Notes under the pieces: generated by a model
Told to the model about the DNA's origin: nothing
Database searches by the model: none
Seen by the model: only the letters and a program-made list of their open reading frames with translations
NCBI RefSeq assembly: GCF_003595195.1
Contig: NZ_CP032418.1
Coordinates: forward strand, 1,872,501-1,936,500
Direction of reading: 5' to 3'
Length of the DNA stretch: 64,000 bases
Origin: Paenisporosarcina cavernae
GTDB lineage: Bacteria; Bacillota; Bacilli; Bacillales_A; Planococcaceae
Translations under genes and position numbers: made by a program
Shown: positions 9,499 through 17,420 of the stretch, piece after piece
How the letters are laid out: the number at the start of each line of letters is the position of its first letter
How positions within the stretch are numbered: position 1 is the stretch's first letter

Positions 9499-10020
9499 TT
9501 GTCTTCATGTTTCTGGTAAGTGTCCTAATGTTTTTGCAAAGTGTCCTAATGTTTCCGCATAGTGTCCTAATCATTCGGAAAAGTGTCCCAATGTTTCTCG
9601 AAAGTGTCTCAATGTTTCTCGAAAGTGTCCTAATGTTTCTCGAAAGTGTCCCAATGTTTCTCGAAAGTGTCCTAATGTTTTCGCAAAGTGTCCCAATGTT
9701 TCTCGAAAGTGTCTCAATGTTTCTCGAAAGTGTCCCAATGTTTTCGCAAAGTGTCCTAATGTTTCCGAATAGTGTCCTAATCATTCGGAAAAGTGTCCCA
9801 ATGTCTCCTCAAAGTTTCTCAATGTTTCTCCCAAGTGTCCTAATGTTTCTCGAAAGTGTCTCAATGTTTCTCGAAAGTGTCCTAATGTTTTCGCAAAGTG
9901 TCCCAATGTTTCTCGAAAGTGTCCTAATGTTTCTCGAAAGTGTCCTAATGTTTCCGCAAAGTGTCTCAATGTTTCTCCCAAGTGTCCTAATCCCATTGGA
10001 AAGTGTCCCAATCAATTCCT
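9499..10020. repeat. Phased tandem array A, about 25 units of 21 bp
   Basis: Units start at 9520 and every 21 bp without a single slip to 10003 (24 starts), with a degenerate unit at 9499. Each has a constant 10 bp, GTGTCCTAAT with C/T changes at two positions, and a variable tail ending in AAA (commonly GTTTCTCGAAA, GTTTTCGCAAA or CATTCGGAAAA). A second-order repeat of 10 units (210 bp) is visible: the CATTCGGAAAA units at 9562 and 9772, and the flanking units, recur at that offset. It fills the gap between yhjD and the aldehyde dehydrogenase terminator. The long open frames across it arise only because 21 is a multiple of three. Confidence 0.93.
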
Positions 10021-10070
10021 CCTTACTATTTTTGCGCATTTTTGAATTAACATACACTTCGCTATAAATG

Positions 10071-10114
10071 AAAAAATGCCTCTTTCATGGGGTCACCATA
10101 AAAGAGACATTTTG
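10071..10114. terminator. Terminator of the aldehyde dehydrogenase gene
   Basis: AAATGCCTCTTT pairs with AAAGAGACATTT. A-rich and T-rich ends make it usable in both directions. It lies just past the stop codon of the minus-strand gene. Confidence 0.75.
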
Positions 10115-10121
10115 CGCTATG

Positions 10122-11510
10122 CTATTTCATCACTTTGCGAATTAATCCTAATTTATTCCCGTATGGTGGGAACAATACTTTGAGTGGAAATTTCGTTCCT
10201 TTTTGGACGATTGATTTGGCATGAGTAAACGTTTCAAAGCTATATTTGCCGTGGTATGCATTCATGCCTGATTGTCCGACACCACCAAATGGCAGTCGTG
10301 TGTTTCCGACGTGTGTAAGGGTATCGTTAATACATCCTCCGCCAAACGATAATTCGTCTAAGAAATACGAGATCGCCCCGTCGTTTTCCGAGAAGAAATA
10401 CGCAGCGAGTGGTTTCGGTAATTTCCGAATCTTGTCGATTGCTTCTGGTAAATGGTCAAATACTAATATGGGAAGAATTGGCCCAAAGATTTCATCTTCC
10501 ATTGCGGCTCCAGACCAAGATGCTTCTTCGATGATGGTTGGTTCAATGTATAAATCCGCTTCGTCCACTTTTCCACCGTAAACGCGACCATACGATTCTA
10601 ACTCAATAATTTCTTTTAGTCGTTTGAGTTGTTTTTCATTTACAATACGGCCGTAATCCGGACTTTGTTGGACGTCGCTTCCATAAAATTCGTGAATTGC
10701 TCGTTTTAATTCTTTGATAAACTTTTCTTTGACCGATCGATGGACGAGTACGTAATCCGGAGCGACACATGTTTGTCCAGCATTCACAAATTTCCCCCAC
10801 ACGATTCGATCCGCAGCGACTGCTAATTTTGCTGTGTGATCAACGACTGCTGGACTTTTCCCACCTAATTCTAGCGTGATAGGTGTAAGTCGTTCCGATG
10901 CCGCTCTCATGACTATTTTTCCGACCCCAACACTTCCAGTAAAGAAAATATAATCAAAAGGTGCATGAATAAGTGCACTAGTTTCGTCTCGCTCACCCTC
11001 TACTACTTGTATGTAATGAGGTTCAAACGTTGACTCGATAATACTGCGTATCACTTTTACGACAGTTGGTGTCGATTCAGAAGGTTTGACGATGGCACAG
11101 TTCCCACCAACAATTGCCCCTAACAATGGTTCCATCACCAGTTGGAACGGGTAATTGAATGGACCAATTATTAAAACACTTCCATATGGTTCACGGATAA
11201 TAAAGCTTTTAGCAGGCATGAGCGTAATCGGCGTACTCACTGATTCTGGTTTCATCCACTCTTCAACATTTTTTAGCATGTAAGAAATGCTGTCGTACAC
11301 AATGCCAATTTCTGTTCCATAAGATTCAAAACCGCTTTTTCCTAAATCTTGGTGCAGTGCGTCCAAAATCGCTTCCTCATGATTTTGGATAGATACACGT
11401 AATTTGAGCAAACTAGCTTTACGAAACTCCACTGATTTTGTGGCACCTGTATAAAAATAGTTTTTTTGCTTGGTGATCATGTTTTCAACATCTGAAGCTG
11501 TAAATAGCAT
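10122..11510 (-). CDS. NAD(P)-dependent aldehyde dehydrogenase (class 3, YwdH-like)
   Basis: Oxidises aldehydes, probably aliphatic or fatty, to acids. Started at the ATG at 11510 (MLFTASDVENM), which has GAGGAGTGATGAC upstream, it is 462 residues; the open frame extends 21 codons further without a ribosome binding site. Visible are the nucleotide-binding loop FTGSVGVGK, the catalytic-base motif LELGGKSP and the nucleophile motif GQTCVAPDY. A C-terminal extension (KFPLKVLFPPYGNKLG) is typical of the class 3/YwdH group. It is monocistronic. Array A lies immediately downstream. The natural substrate cannot be read from sequence. Confidence 0.92.
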   Translation of the reverse strand: MLFTASDVENMITKQKNYFYTGATKSVEFRKASLLKLRVSIQNHEEAILDALHQDLGKSGFESYGTEIGIVYDSISYMLKNVEEWMKPESVSTPITLMPAKSFIIREPYGSVLIIGPFNYPFQLVMEPLLGAIVGGNCAIVKPSESTPTVVKVIRSIIESTFEPHYIQVVEGERDETSALIHAPFDYIFFTGSVGVGKIVMRAASERLTPITLELGGKSPAVVDHTAKLAVAADRIVWGKFVNAGQTCVAPDYVLVHRSVKEKFIKELKRAIHEFYGSDVQQSPDYGRIVNEKQLKRLKEIIELESYGRVYGGKVDEADLYIEPTIIEEASWSGAAMEDEIFGPILPILVFDHLPEAIDKIRKLPKPLAAYFFSENDGAISYFLDELSFGGGCINDTLTHVGNTRLPFGGVGQSGMNAYHGKYSFETFTHAKSIVQKGTKFPLKVLFPPYGNKLGLIRKVMK

Positions 11511-11562
11511 GTCATCACTCCTCTGTGTTAGTACTAGTTTATCCATTTCTTGCCTACTACGC

Positions 11563-11588
11563 AAAAAAGACACCTGTTGCAGGTGTCA
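11563..11588 (-). terminator. Terminator of cotJABC
   Basis: Minus-strand GACACCT / AGGTGTC hairpin with a five-base loop followed by TTTTTT. It overlaps the last codon of cotJC. Confidence 0.8.
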
Positions 11589-12155
11589 GAAATACTTTTT
11601 CGTATTTTGGTCTTCTTTTAAGAGTTCGACTGCTTCACGGAAACGCATGGAATGCACGTTTTCTCGTTCTCGTAAGTAAGCTAAGGAATCATTAATATAC
11701 GGATCATCGGACAAGTCAATGAGCCATTGGTACGTCGCACGTGCTTTTTCTTCTGCAGCAATGTCCTCGTATAGATCAGCGATTGGATCACCTTTCGCCT
11801 GTAAATACGTCGCAGAAAAGGGAACTCCACCTGCATTCGTATAGAACAATGCATGACCATGACTTGCAAAATGTTCACCTAGACCCGCTTCACGGAGTTG
11901 ATCTGGTGTTGCGTCTTTTGTCAGTTTAAAAATCATCGTGGCGATCATTTCTAAGTGACCGAACTCTTCGGTGGCGATATCCGTTAATAGTCCGATGACT
12001 TTGTCCGGAATCGTATACCGCTGATTCATGTAACGAAGTGCAGCCGCAAGTTCACCGTCCGCCCCGCCGTATTGTTCCATTAAAAATTTTGCAAGCTGCG
12101 GATTCGTATCGCGAACTTCTACTGGATATTGAAGCTTTTTATCATATGCCCACAT
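11586..12155 (-). CDS. cotJC: Spore coat protein CotJC (manganese-catalase-like)
   Basis: 189 residues of the ferritin-like manganese catalase fold. It is an inner-coat component made in the mother cell. Metal-site motifs are visible in helices: DGELAAALRYM, DIATEEFGHLEMI and YEDIAAEEKARATYQ. The segment HGHALFYTNAGGVPFSATYL is typical of the family. It is last in a three-gene operon with cotJA and cotJB. The ribosome binding site is AAAGGGG upstream of the ATG. Confidence 0.95.
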   Translation of the reverse strand: MWAYDKKLQYPVEVRDTNPQLAKFLMEQYGGADGELAAALRYMNQRYTIPDKVIGLLTDIATEEFGHLEMIATMIFKLTKDATPDQLREAGLGEHFASHGHALFYTNAGGVPFSATYLQAKGDPIADLYEDIAAEEKARATYQWLIDLSDDPYINDSLAYLRERENVHSMRFREAVELLKEDQNTKKYF

Positions 12156-12173
12156 GTAATCCCCTTTCGTTCC

Positions 12174-12407
12174 TTAAACATGCCATGGCCAAGGTGTTGC
12201 GGTCGTACATTCTAATGTGCCATTAATCAGTGGACCATATTGCGCTTCATAGGCACAGCGCGCTTCAGTTGCTTGCATCGTTGCATCTTGCCATTTTTCT
12301 TTTGCTTCTAGATCGTCTGGATGCGTATGCAAATAGAGAACCCACTCCAGCATGATAAAATCAGCTACCTGCACTTGGTACAAAGCACTTCGTTGTTCCT
12401 CCGTCAT
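12174..12407 (-). CDS. cotJB: Spore coat protein CotJB
   Basis: 77 residues from the ATG at 12407 (MTEEQRSALYQVQVADF), which has an AGGAGGGAA ribosome binding site. It overlaps the cotJA stop as ATGA, so translation is coupled. It shows the family pattern EWVLYLHTHPDDLEA and AYEAQYGPL. Small coat-associated protein needed with CotJC for assembly. Slightly shorter than the 87 residues of B. subtilis CotJB. Confidence 0.9.
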   Translation of the reverse strand: MTEEQRSALYQVQVADFIMLEWVLYLHTHPDDLEAKEKWQDATMQATEARCAYEAQYGPLINGTLECTTATPWPWHV

Positions 12408-12598
12408 CCGATTCCCTCCTGATTTGAAAACCCATCGACTAACATTGGCCAAAGAGAACCTTGATGGAAGGCTTCTTGCGGTGCATACTCTTGTGCATTT
12501 GCAGGTTGTTCATTCCACCAAATTGGCGGTGGTAAAACAAACGTGATGACGCGGCCATCATATCGAACGTATGAGCCACGGTACCAATTCGTATTCAT
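12404..12598 (-). CDS. cotJA: Spore coat protein CotJA
   Basis: 64 residues from the ATG at 12598 (MNTNWYRGSYVRYDGR), after a GAGGAGGAA ribosome binding site. The track-like extension upstream lacks one. A proline-rich middle (VLPPPIWW) and the motif YAPQEAFHQGSLWP identify CotJA. First gene of cotJABC. Shorter than B. subtilis CotJA (82 residues), mainly at the N-terminus. Confidence 0.88.
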   Translation of the reverse strand: MNTNWYRGSYVRYDGRVITFVLPPPIWWNEQPANAQEYAPQEAFHQGSLWPMLVDGFSNQEGIG

Positions 12599-12618
12599 AG
12601 TAGTTCCTCCTCGAACAT

Positions 12619-12626
12619 AATGTATG
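12619..12626 (-). promoter_or_regulatory. Candidate sigma-E -10 element of cotJABC
   Basis: The minus strand reads CATACATT 20 bp before cotJA. This is a good sigma-E -10 (CATACA-T). The -35 region is not convincing. The B. subtilis cotJ operon is sigma-E controlled, which is the main support. Confidence 0.4.
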
Positions 12627-12757
12627 AAAACACGCATAATTTGGTTCCGATTGGACATACTAATCGAGAAGACTTCTTTAAAATAATGTTTAGATGTGTA
12701 ACTTTTTTGGGTATTCAATAGTCAAATAAGTAAGACAATTTAAAGGAGGAACAAATC

Positions 12758-12904
12758 ATGATGAAAACAGAAACTTGGTGGGAGCCGATCTTTTCAGGAA
12801 ACTTAAGTTTAGGGATTAACAAAGACCGTTTAACAGAGTTAGAAGAGGAGTCTTTCATTTATTTCCAAGAAGATGAAGAAGTGGAGGAAACGACGGTATC
12901 TTGA
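12758..12904 (+). CDS. Small acidic protein, 48 residues, divergent from cotJ
   Basis: The frame begins MMKTETWWEPIFSGNLSL and ends with a Glu/Asp-rich tail (FQEDEEVEETTVS). A strong AAAGGAGGA ribosome binding site lies 9 nt upstream and a clear terminator follows, so it is very probably a real gene. No membrane segment or signal peptide. The paired Trp and acidic tail are distinctive. I do not recognise the family. Its position back to back with cotJABC suggests a sporulation link, but no sporulation promoter was clearly seen for it. Confidence 0.7.
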   Translation: MMKTETWWEPIFSGNLSLGINKDRLTELEEESFIYFQEDEEVEETTVS

Positions 12905-12931
12905 TTGAACACAAAAGTCTACATACAAGCT

Positions 12932-12972
12932 AAAGGCAGCTCTCTCATTAAAGAGTAGAAGCTGCCTTTTTC
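12932..12972 (+). terminator. Terminator of the small divergent gene
   Basis: AAAGGCAGCT pairs with AGCTGCCTTT, followed by T-rich sequence on the plus strand. The hairpin overlaps the 3' end of the convergent MFS gene. Confidence 0.75.
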
Positions 12973-14219
12973 TGTGCAAATAAATGGAACATCCAGTAAT
13001 ACGTAAGTGCCGCAAGAAGTTGAAGCACAATAATTAGTCCGAACGTCCAGTTGTACCCAATCCACACGGTTAATGGGATGGAAATTGGTGCGATCGTTCG
13101 ACCAATCGTATAACGAAGACTCGCTGCGGCGAAGTATTGTCCTCGCATATGCTCCGGTGCTAATTTGGAAATGAAGCTCTGCTGAATTCCGACAACGAGT
13201 AATTCCCCGAGCGTGAAGATAAACATCGCGATAATGAACATAAAGAACATGTTGAACATGGCAAAAACGAGCATTCCAACTGCATATAAGATGGAAGAAA
13301 CGATGAAAACATTGCGCTCACTATAGCGCACGACAAATCGTGTAATAGCTACCGTTAGTAAAGCGACTAAAAAACCATTTTCCGAAATAATCATACTGAA
13401 TGCCAATTCGCCTGTTAAGTTAAAATCCCAATCCAAGATGGAAACAACTGTTTCTGGCATGACATCTTTGATAAATACCGGTAGTAACAAATCCATTTGC
13501 ATGAACGTTTGTGCACTTAAAACCCCCGCCACGATAAACAGCAAGAAAACTTTGTCTTGTAAAATGACACCGTAATCTTTCACCTGTGTTTTTATCGCAT
13601 GCATTGCTCCGCGACTCGTGTCAGTCGGCAGCTTATCGGCAGATGCTGGTAAGGACTCCGTTGTAAATTTATATAATATCCATCCTAATAACAAACTAAA
13701 TGCTGCCGCTACTAATAACAACTCAAATCGGTACGTGAAGAAGAAGATTCCACCTAATATCGGTCCGATAACGACCGCGATATTAATGGACGTATAAAAA
13801 ACTGCGAAGACATCACTCCGATGCTCTTCTGGTACCACATCTGCAACCATCGCTTGACTTGCTGGCCAGTAAAAGGAGCCGAATACGCTCGCAATTGTAA
13901 AGGCGACGAAACCTAAAATTGCCGACTCGTAGACAGGCGAATTTGCAAACGCGAACAATACCATCGCAAGGCTTTGCCCAATCGATGCGACAACCATCAT
14001 TCGTTTACGTCCGAAGGTATCTGCAGCATAGCCCCCTACTAAATTCGCAATAACCGAAAATACTTGCGAAATAATCAGTAGTGCACCAGCGGTTGCCCTT
14101 CCGAGTTCTTCTGCGAAGTAAATCGCAAGGAACGGAAAGAACATCCAAAAGGTAATGTTAATCAGTGCTTCACCAAATAACCTTACTTTTAAACTTTTAT
14201 CCCAATCTTTGATTTTCAT
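12948..14219 (-). CDS. MFS multidrug-type transporter
   Basis: 423-residue polytopic membrane protein with about 12 hydrophobic segments in two halves, separated by a charged loop near residues 190-215. The MFS motif A (GGYAADTFGRKRMM) follows helix 2, and the helix 4-5 region has an R-rich loop (PEEHRSDVFAVF). This is the drug/H+ antiporter style of the superfamily, probably exporting small molecules. The substrate cannot be inferred. It lies in no obvious operon; the glycosylase gene ahead of it is 90 bp away on the same strand. Confidence 0.85.
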   Translation of the reverse strand: MKIKDWDKSLKVRLFGEALINITFWMFFPFLAIYFAEELGRATAGALLIISQVFSVIANLVGGYAADTFGRKRMMVVASIGQSLAMVLFAFANSPVYESAILGFVAFTIASVFGSFYWPASQAMVADVVPEEHRSDVFAVFYTSINIAVVIGPILGGIFFFTYRFELLLVAAAFSLLLGWILYKFTTESLPASADKLPTDTSRGAMHAIKTQVKDYGVILQDKVFLLFIVAGVLSAQTFMQMDLLLPVFIKDVMPETVVSILDWDFNLTGELAFSMIISENGFLVALLTVAITRFVVRYSERNVFIVSSILYAVGMLVFAMFNMFFMFIIAMFIFTLGELLVVGIQQSFISKLAPEHMRGQYFAAASLRYTIGRTIAPISIPLTVWIGYNWTFGLIIVLQLLAALTYYWMFHLFAQKKAASTL

Positions 14220-14309
14220 AATTGTGTCTCTCTTTCCCCTATTTCTTCCAGTCTAGCAGAGCCGTTATACGAAAGAAATACATCATCCGACCGAAAGGAA
14301 TAGTCGAAA

Positions 14310-15152
14310 TTATTCGATAGTTCGCCATAAGTAAAGCGATGCATAACTTAAATACGGCTCCCACTCCGGAAAGTGAGCTTGCATTTCTTCTGCCGTAGGT
14401 TTTTGTTCTAACTTCCATAATTTCTTTAACGCGTTTTGTAAACCAACATCTGCCACTGGGAATAAATTCGGACGTCCCAACCCGAAGAGTAGAAAACTCC
14501 CAGCTGTCCATGGACCGATTCCTCGAAGCTTCACCAGTGTCTCCACAATTTCTTCATCCGGTAATTGTTCCATCGTATCTAATTCAATCGTGCCGCTCGC
14601 AATTGCTTTTGAGACGTCAATGACATACTCCGCTTTTCGTTGGCTAAACTGAAGTGCTCGTAATTCTTCCACGGGAATTTCTGCTGTCCGTTCTGGAGTC
14701 GGGTACAACCAAACGCCTTCTTTTTGCGTACCGTAATTCTCGACAAATCGCGTCGTTAACGTATGTGCAAATGCTAAATTTAATTGTTGATGGATAATGC
14801 TTTTCATTAACGTTGCATAAAGCGAAAATTCTTTGACGATAGGAGTTCCTCTGTGTTGGTCGAACACTTCTGCTAAATTCGTGTTGCGAAAATGTGCATG
14901 AATTGGATCCAGCGACCGATCAAAATGGAAAATTGATTTTACTCGTGCAATGTCTTCTTCTGTTAAGTTTCCAGAGAGTTCAAATGCTGGTTGTTCAAAT
15001 GTACCGATACTTTTTAAAGTTGCGACGGAATTTTCCAGTGGAATTTTCACTAGTTTTTCTTCTGGTCGTATATAGATAAGTGGATCGCGTGATAATCTGC
15101 TGATTGCTTTGTCGAAATCGTAGACAAAGTCGAGTTCAAATTGATGAATCAT
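14310..15152 (-). CDS. yfjP: DNA-3-methyladenine glycosylase II (AlkA/YfjP family)
   Basis: Base-excision repair glycosylase of the HhH-GPD superfamily. 280 residues: an N-terminal domain to about 100, then the helical catalytic part. The helix-hairpin-helix (VKLRGIGPWTAGSFLLFGLG) is followed by FPVADVGLQNALKKLW, where the Asp of VADVG is the catalytic aspartate. There is no 4Fe-4S cysteine cluster at the C-terminus, which separates it from Nth and MutY. Length and layout fit B. subtilis YfjP (287). The ribosome binding site is GGAGGAG. Confidence 0.87.
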   Translation of the reverse strand: MIHQFELDFVYDFDKAISRLSRDPLIYIRPEEKLVKIPLENSVATLKSIGTFEQPAFELSGNLTEEDIARVKSIFHFDRSLDPIHAHFRNTNLAEVFDQHRGTPIVKEFSLYATLMKSIIHQQLNLAFAHTLTTRFVENYGTQKEGVWLYPTPERTAEIPVEELRALQFSQRKAEYVIDVSKAIASGTIELDTMEQLPDEEIVETLVKLRGIGPWTAGSFLLFGLGRPNLFPVADVGLQNALKKLWKLEQKPTAEEMQAHFPEWEPYLSYASLYLWRTIE

Positions 15153-15234
15153 CCCAATCTCCTCCGAAAATAGACTATGATAGAATCATAGCATTCACGA
15201 CAAGAAGTACAAAATGGGGCGAGGAGGAAATACA

Positions 15235-15930
15235 GTGAAAAAGGCGATGATTATTCTTGTAGCAGTCTTTTTAAGCGCGTGCCAAGAACAAGCAGACGTC
15301 ACAAAAACGTCAGGCACTACCGATCATATTCCCGTCGAAGTGCAACGAGTAGTAGACGGAGATACCATTGATGTGGTCTATAACGGCAAAGAAGAAAGTG
15401 TTCGCTATTTGCTGATCGATACTCCAGAGCTGCGGGACAAAGAGTTTGGAAAACAAACCTTCAGCGAAGAAGCCACTTTGCGAAATGAAGAACTCTTAAC
15501 TTCCGGAGAAGTATCTCTAGAATTTGATGTGGGGGATCGAATGGACGATTATGGAAGACTACTTGCCTATGTCTATGTGGATGATGTCTTCATTCAAGAA
15601 AAACTAGTAGGAGAAGGATTAGCACGAGTTGCCTACGTCTTTCCTCCGAATACACGGTATTTGAATGCACTAGAAAAAGCGGAGAAACATGCAAAGGAAC
15701 AACGTCTTGGAATTTGGAAAATCGACGGCTACTCGACAAATCGTGGGTTTGACTCTTCCATCGAATCCAATTCCACAAACGATTGTTTAATAAAAGGGAA
15801 TATTAATCGGGACGGGGAGAAAATCTATCACATCCCATCAGCTGAACACTACGCAGAAACAAATCCGGAAGAGTGGTTTTGTACAGAAGTAGAAGCGAAA
15901 AAAGCTGGATTCCGCGCAGCAGTTCAATGA
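15235..15930 (+). CDS. Lipoprotein thermonuclease (SNase domain)
   Basis: Membrane-anchored extracellular nuclease. I start it at the GTG at 15235 (MKKAMIILVAVFLSACQ) because GAGGAGG sits 7 nt upstream; 231 residues. The lipobox is LSAC, with Cys near residue 17. The SNase fold shows RVVDGDTIDV, LIDTPE and DYGRLLAYVYVDD, including the Asp/Arg/Glu active-site region. After about residue 170 is a separate C-terminal segment with two Cys (DCLIKGNI, EEWFCTEVEAKKAGFR), a small module common in secreted Bacillus nucleases and metallohydrolases. It has its own terminator. Confidence 0.9.
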   Translation: MKKAMIILVAVFLSACQEQADVTKTSGTTDHIPVEVQRVVDGDTIDVVYNGKEESVRYLLIDTPELRDKEFGKQTFSEEATLRNEELLTSGEVSLEFDVGDRMDDYGRLLAYVYVDDVFIQEKLVGEGLARVAYVFPPNTRYLNALEKAEKHAKEQRLGIWKIDGYSTNRGFDSSIESNSTNDCLIKGNINRDGEKIYHIPSAEHYAETNPEEWFCTEVEAKKAGFRAAVQ

Positions 15931-15934
15931 GCAA

Positions 15935-15964
15935 AGAAGGTAGCTGATTTGCTATCTTCTTTTA
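15935..15964 (+). terminator. Terminator of the nuclease gene
   Basis: AGAAGGTAGC / GCTATCTTCT hairpin followed by TTT. It abuts the stop codon of the convergent Spo0E-like gene. Confidence 0.65.
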
Positions 15965-16135
15965 TAAGTACGACATAAATTTATCTTGATAGATGTTTAA
16001 CAAATCATCTAATTCTTGGCTACAACAAACAACACGCTCATCCGTAAAGCCAAGGTGCTTCGCTTTGTAATACATGTGCCGCTTTTTTAATTCAATTTTA
16101 CTTAACAATAAATACTTCTCAAAAACTACTAACAC
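15962..16135 (-). CDS. Spo0E-family aspartyl-phosphate phosphatase
   Basis: 57 residues from a GTG start with GGAGGAAGA upstream. Small helical-hairpin phosphatase that dephosphorylates Spo0A~P and so delays sporulation. The signature SQELDDLLNIYQ is unmistakable. The first helix (IELKKRHMYYKAKHLGFTD) is also family-like, including the LGFTDERV turn. A Cys-Cys pair precedes the SQELD motif. It stands alone, convergent with the nuclease. Confidence 0.88.
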   Translation of the reverse strand: MLVVFEKYLLLSKIELKKRHMYYKAKHLGFTDERVVCCSQELDDLLNIYQDKFMSYL

Positions 16136-16266
16136 GTAAATCTTCCTCCAAAACTATTTCGATTATAGAAATGATATTCGTACATTTTCGATTGTAATCG
16201 ATACAAATTGGGAAAATTGTCGAACGATGGATGAAATTGGAAAGTTCATAAAGTTGTCACAAAATG

Positions 16267-16737
16267 TCATTTATTGGACATAAACCTTGATTGCCTAAAA
16301 AGTAGAATCGCTTGCTGCAAAATGGGTAAAAGAAAGAGTTTTACGAGCGACGCCGACAGTGGTAATAGTAGAATCGCATAAAGTAACCCCCAAAGAATCG
16401 TCCCACTCCAATTCAGTGTTCCTACTCCTCCTCGTACAACATATTCACCTATCAAGACACCAAAAGTACTGACAAAAATGGACAATACAAACGCAAAGAT
16501 GAAACTCATCTTCCAATACCCGGCGGATGTCAAAAATTGACTCGAAGATAGATAGTGGGCTAAAACACCGCAGGCAATGGAAAATGGAAAGATACATGCT
16601 ATATAGAGAAATGGCTCTGGTTGAAACGACGTGATTCCACCAGCAAGTACATTTCCGACATACGTGAAAATAAAAACTGAGAGGAATCCAACAATAACTC
16701 CTATGCAACTCCCTATTAAGAACGACCAAACTTTCAC
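16267..16737 (-). CDS. Membrane protein of unknown function
   Basis: 156 residues from the GTG at 16737 (MKVWSFLIGSCIGVIV), preceded by GGAGAGAG. Four hydrophobic segments, short loops and a basic C-terminus (RQSRFMSNK). I do not recognise the family. It lies upstream of, and reads away from, the tRNA gene. Confidence 0.6.
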   Translation of the reverse strand: MKVWSFLIGSCIGVIVGFLSVFIFTYVGNVLAGGITSFQPEPFLYIACIFPFSIACGVLAHYLSSSQFLTSAGYWKMSFIFAFVLSIFVSTFGVLIGEYVVRGGVGTLNWSGTILWGLLYAILLLPLSASLVKLFLLPILQQAILLFRQSRFMSNK

Positions 16738-16933
16738 TACACTCTCTCCTTCCGTTCCTATCAAACGGCAATAGTCTTTTGGGCATTTTTATTCAAAAGA
16801 TAGAAATAATCTTCAGGACAAATAGGTTTGGATCCCCTTTTCCTTCCAAATTCCAGATTCACTATCGCTGGATGAGCAGATAACTAAATGTTTCATACAT
16901 GTTTTAATTCGACACTAGTTTTTCAAAAACCTC

Positions 16934-16961
16934 TTGCTATCTCTGCATTTCCAGCTATAAT
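16934..16961 (+). promoter_or_regulatory. Promoter of tRNA-Val
   Basis: A -35 TTGCTA (16934-16939) and a -10 TATAAT (16956-16961) with 16 bp between, 19 bp before the tRNA 5' end. Confidence 0.7.
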
Positions 16962-16980
16962 TAATTGTATTGCAAAATTA

Positions 16981-17053
16981 GATCCTGTAGCTCAGTTGGG
17001 AGAGCGCCACCTTGACAGGGTGGAGGTCGCTGGTTCGAACCCAGTCGGGGTCA
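16981..17053 (+). tRNA. tRNA-Val (GAC anticodon)
   Basis: Full cloverleaf. The acceptor arm GATCCTG pairs with CGGGGTC (two G-U). The D arm is GCTC-AGTTGGGA-GAGC. The anticodon stem CCACC/GGTGG holds the loop TTGACAG, giving anticodon GAC. The T arm is CTGG-TTCGAAC-CCAG. The CCA end is not encoded. It is a single gene with its own promoter and terminator, not part of an rRNA-tRNA cluster. Confidence 0.95.
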
Positions 17054-17070
17054 TTGGGTGCCAAACCCAC

Positions 17071-17140
17071 GTGAAAGCTGTCGGAACACGGCTTTCACAA
17101 GAAAGAGCCCTATTAGACCGTATCGTCTAGGGGCTCTTTT
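17071..17140 (+). terminator. Two hairpins ending the tRNA-Val transcript
   Basis: The first hairpin is GTGAAAGC / GCTTTCAC (17071-17098). The second is strong: AAAGAGCCC-TATTAGAC pairs with GTCTA-GGGGCTCTTTT (17102-17140), ending in TTTT. Confidence 0.8.
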
Positions 17141-17420
17141 CATTTGTTTAGAATTCTGACTCACTAAATTACATTAAGAAAGAAATATACGATTCTGCTT
17201 TTAACAATAGATAACATGTAGTATTAAATGCATTTGATGCTGGAATTAAAGCTTCAAGTACATAAACAAATATTTTTTTTGAAGCCTGTGAAGAAGATGA
17301 GAATCTTCTTTTTTTATACCTTTTTCAAATAAAACTTATTCCAGTAAAAGTTAAGAAGTTTGCGCCATCACAAAAATTCGATGTATTCCTCTCTTTTTTT
17401 ACGATTAGAAAATTTCCATT
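17141..17420. other. Gap without a gene; one orphan terminator hairpin
   Basis: AT-rich, no credible coding frame. It contains GAAGAT-GAGA-ATCTTC followed by seven T (17293-17315), a plus-strand intrinsic terminator with no gene directly before it. This may be a second tRNA-transcript terminator or a remnant of a lost gene. Confidence 0.4.

Noticed and set aside
9499-10020. CRISPR array
   Set aside because: Unit is only 21 bp, the variable part comes in a few recurring types rather than unique spacers, and no cas genes are nearby.
9494-10067. Long open frames on both strands across array A (repetitive heptad peptides)
   Set aside because: They exist because the unit is 21 bp and stop-free; no ribosome binding site, several frames are open at once on both strands, and arrays E and F break frame while keeping the same spacing.
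14239-14511. 90-codon frame on the minus strand near the glycosylase gene
   Set aside because: It lies mostly inside the glycosylase gene in another frame and lacks a ribosome binding site.
16981-17053. Integrative-element attachment site at tRNA-Val
   Set aside because: No second copy of the tRNA 3' end and no integrase gene found in the window.
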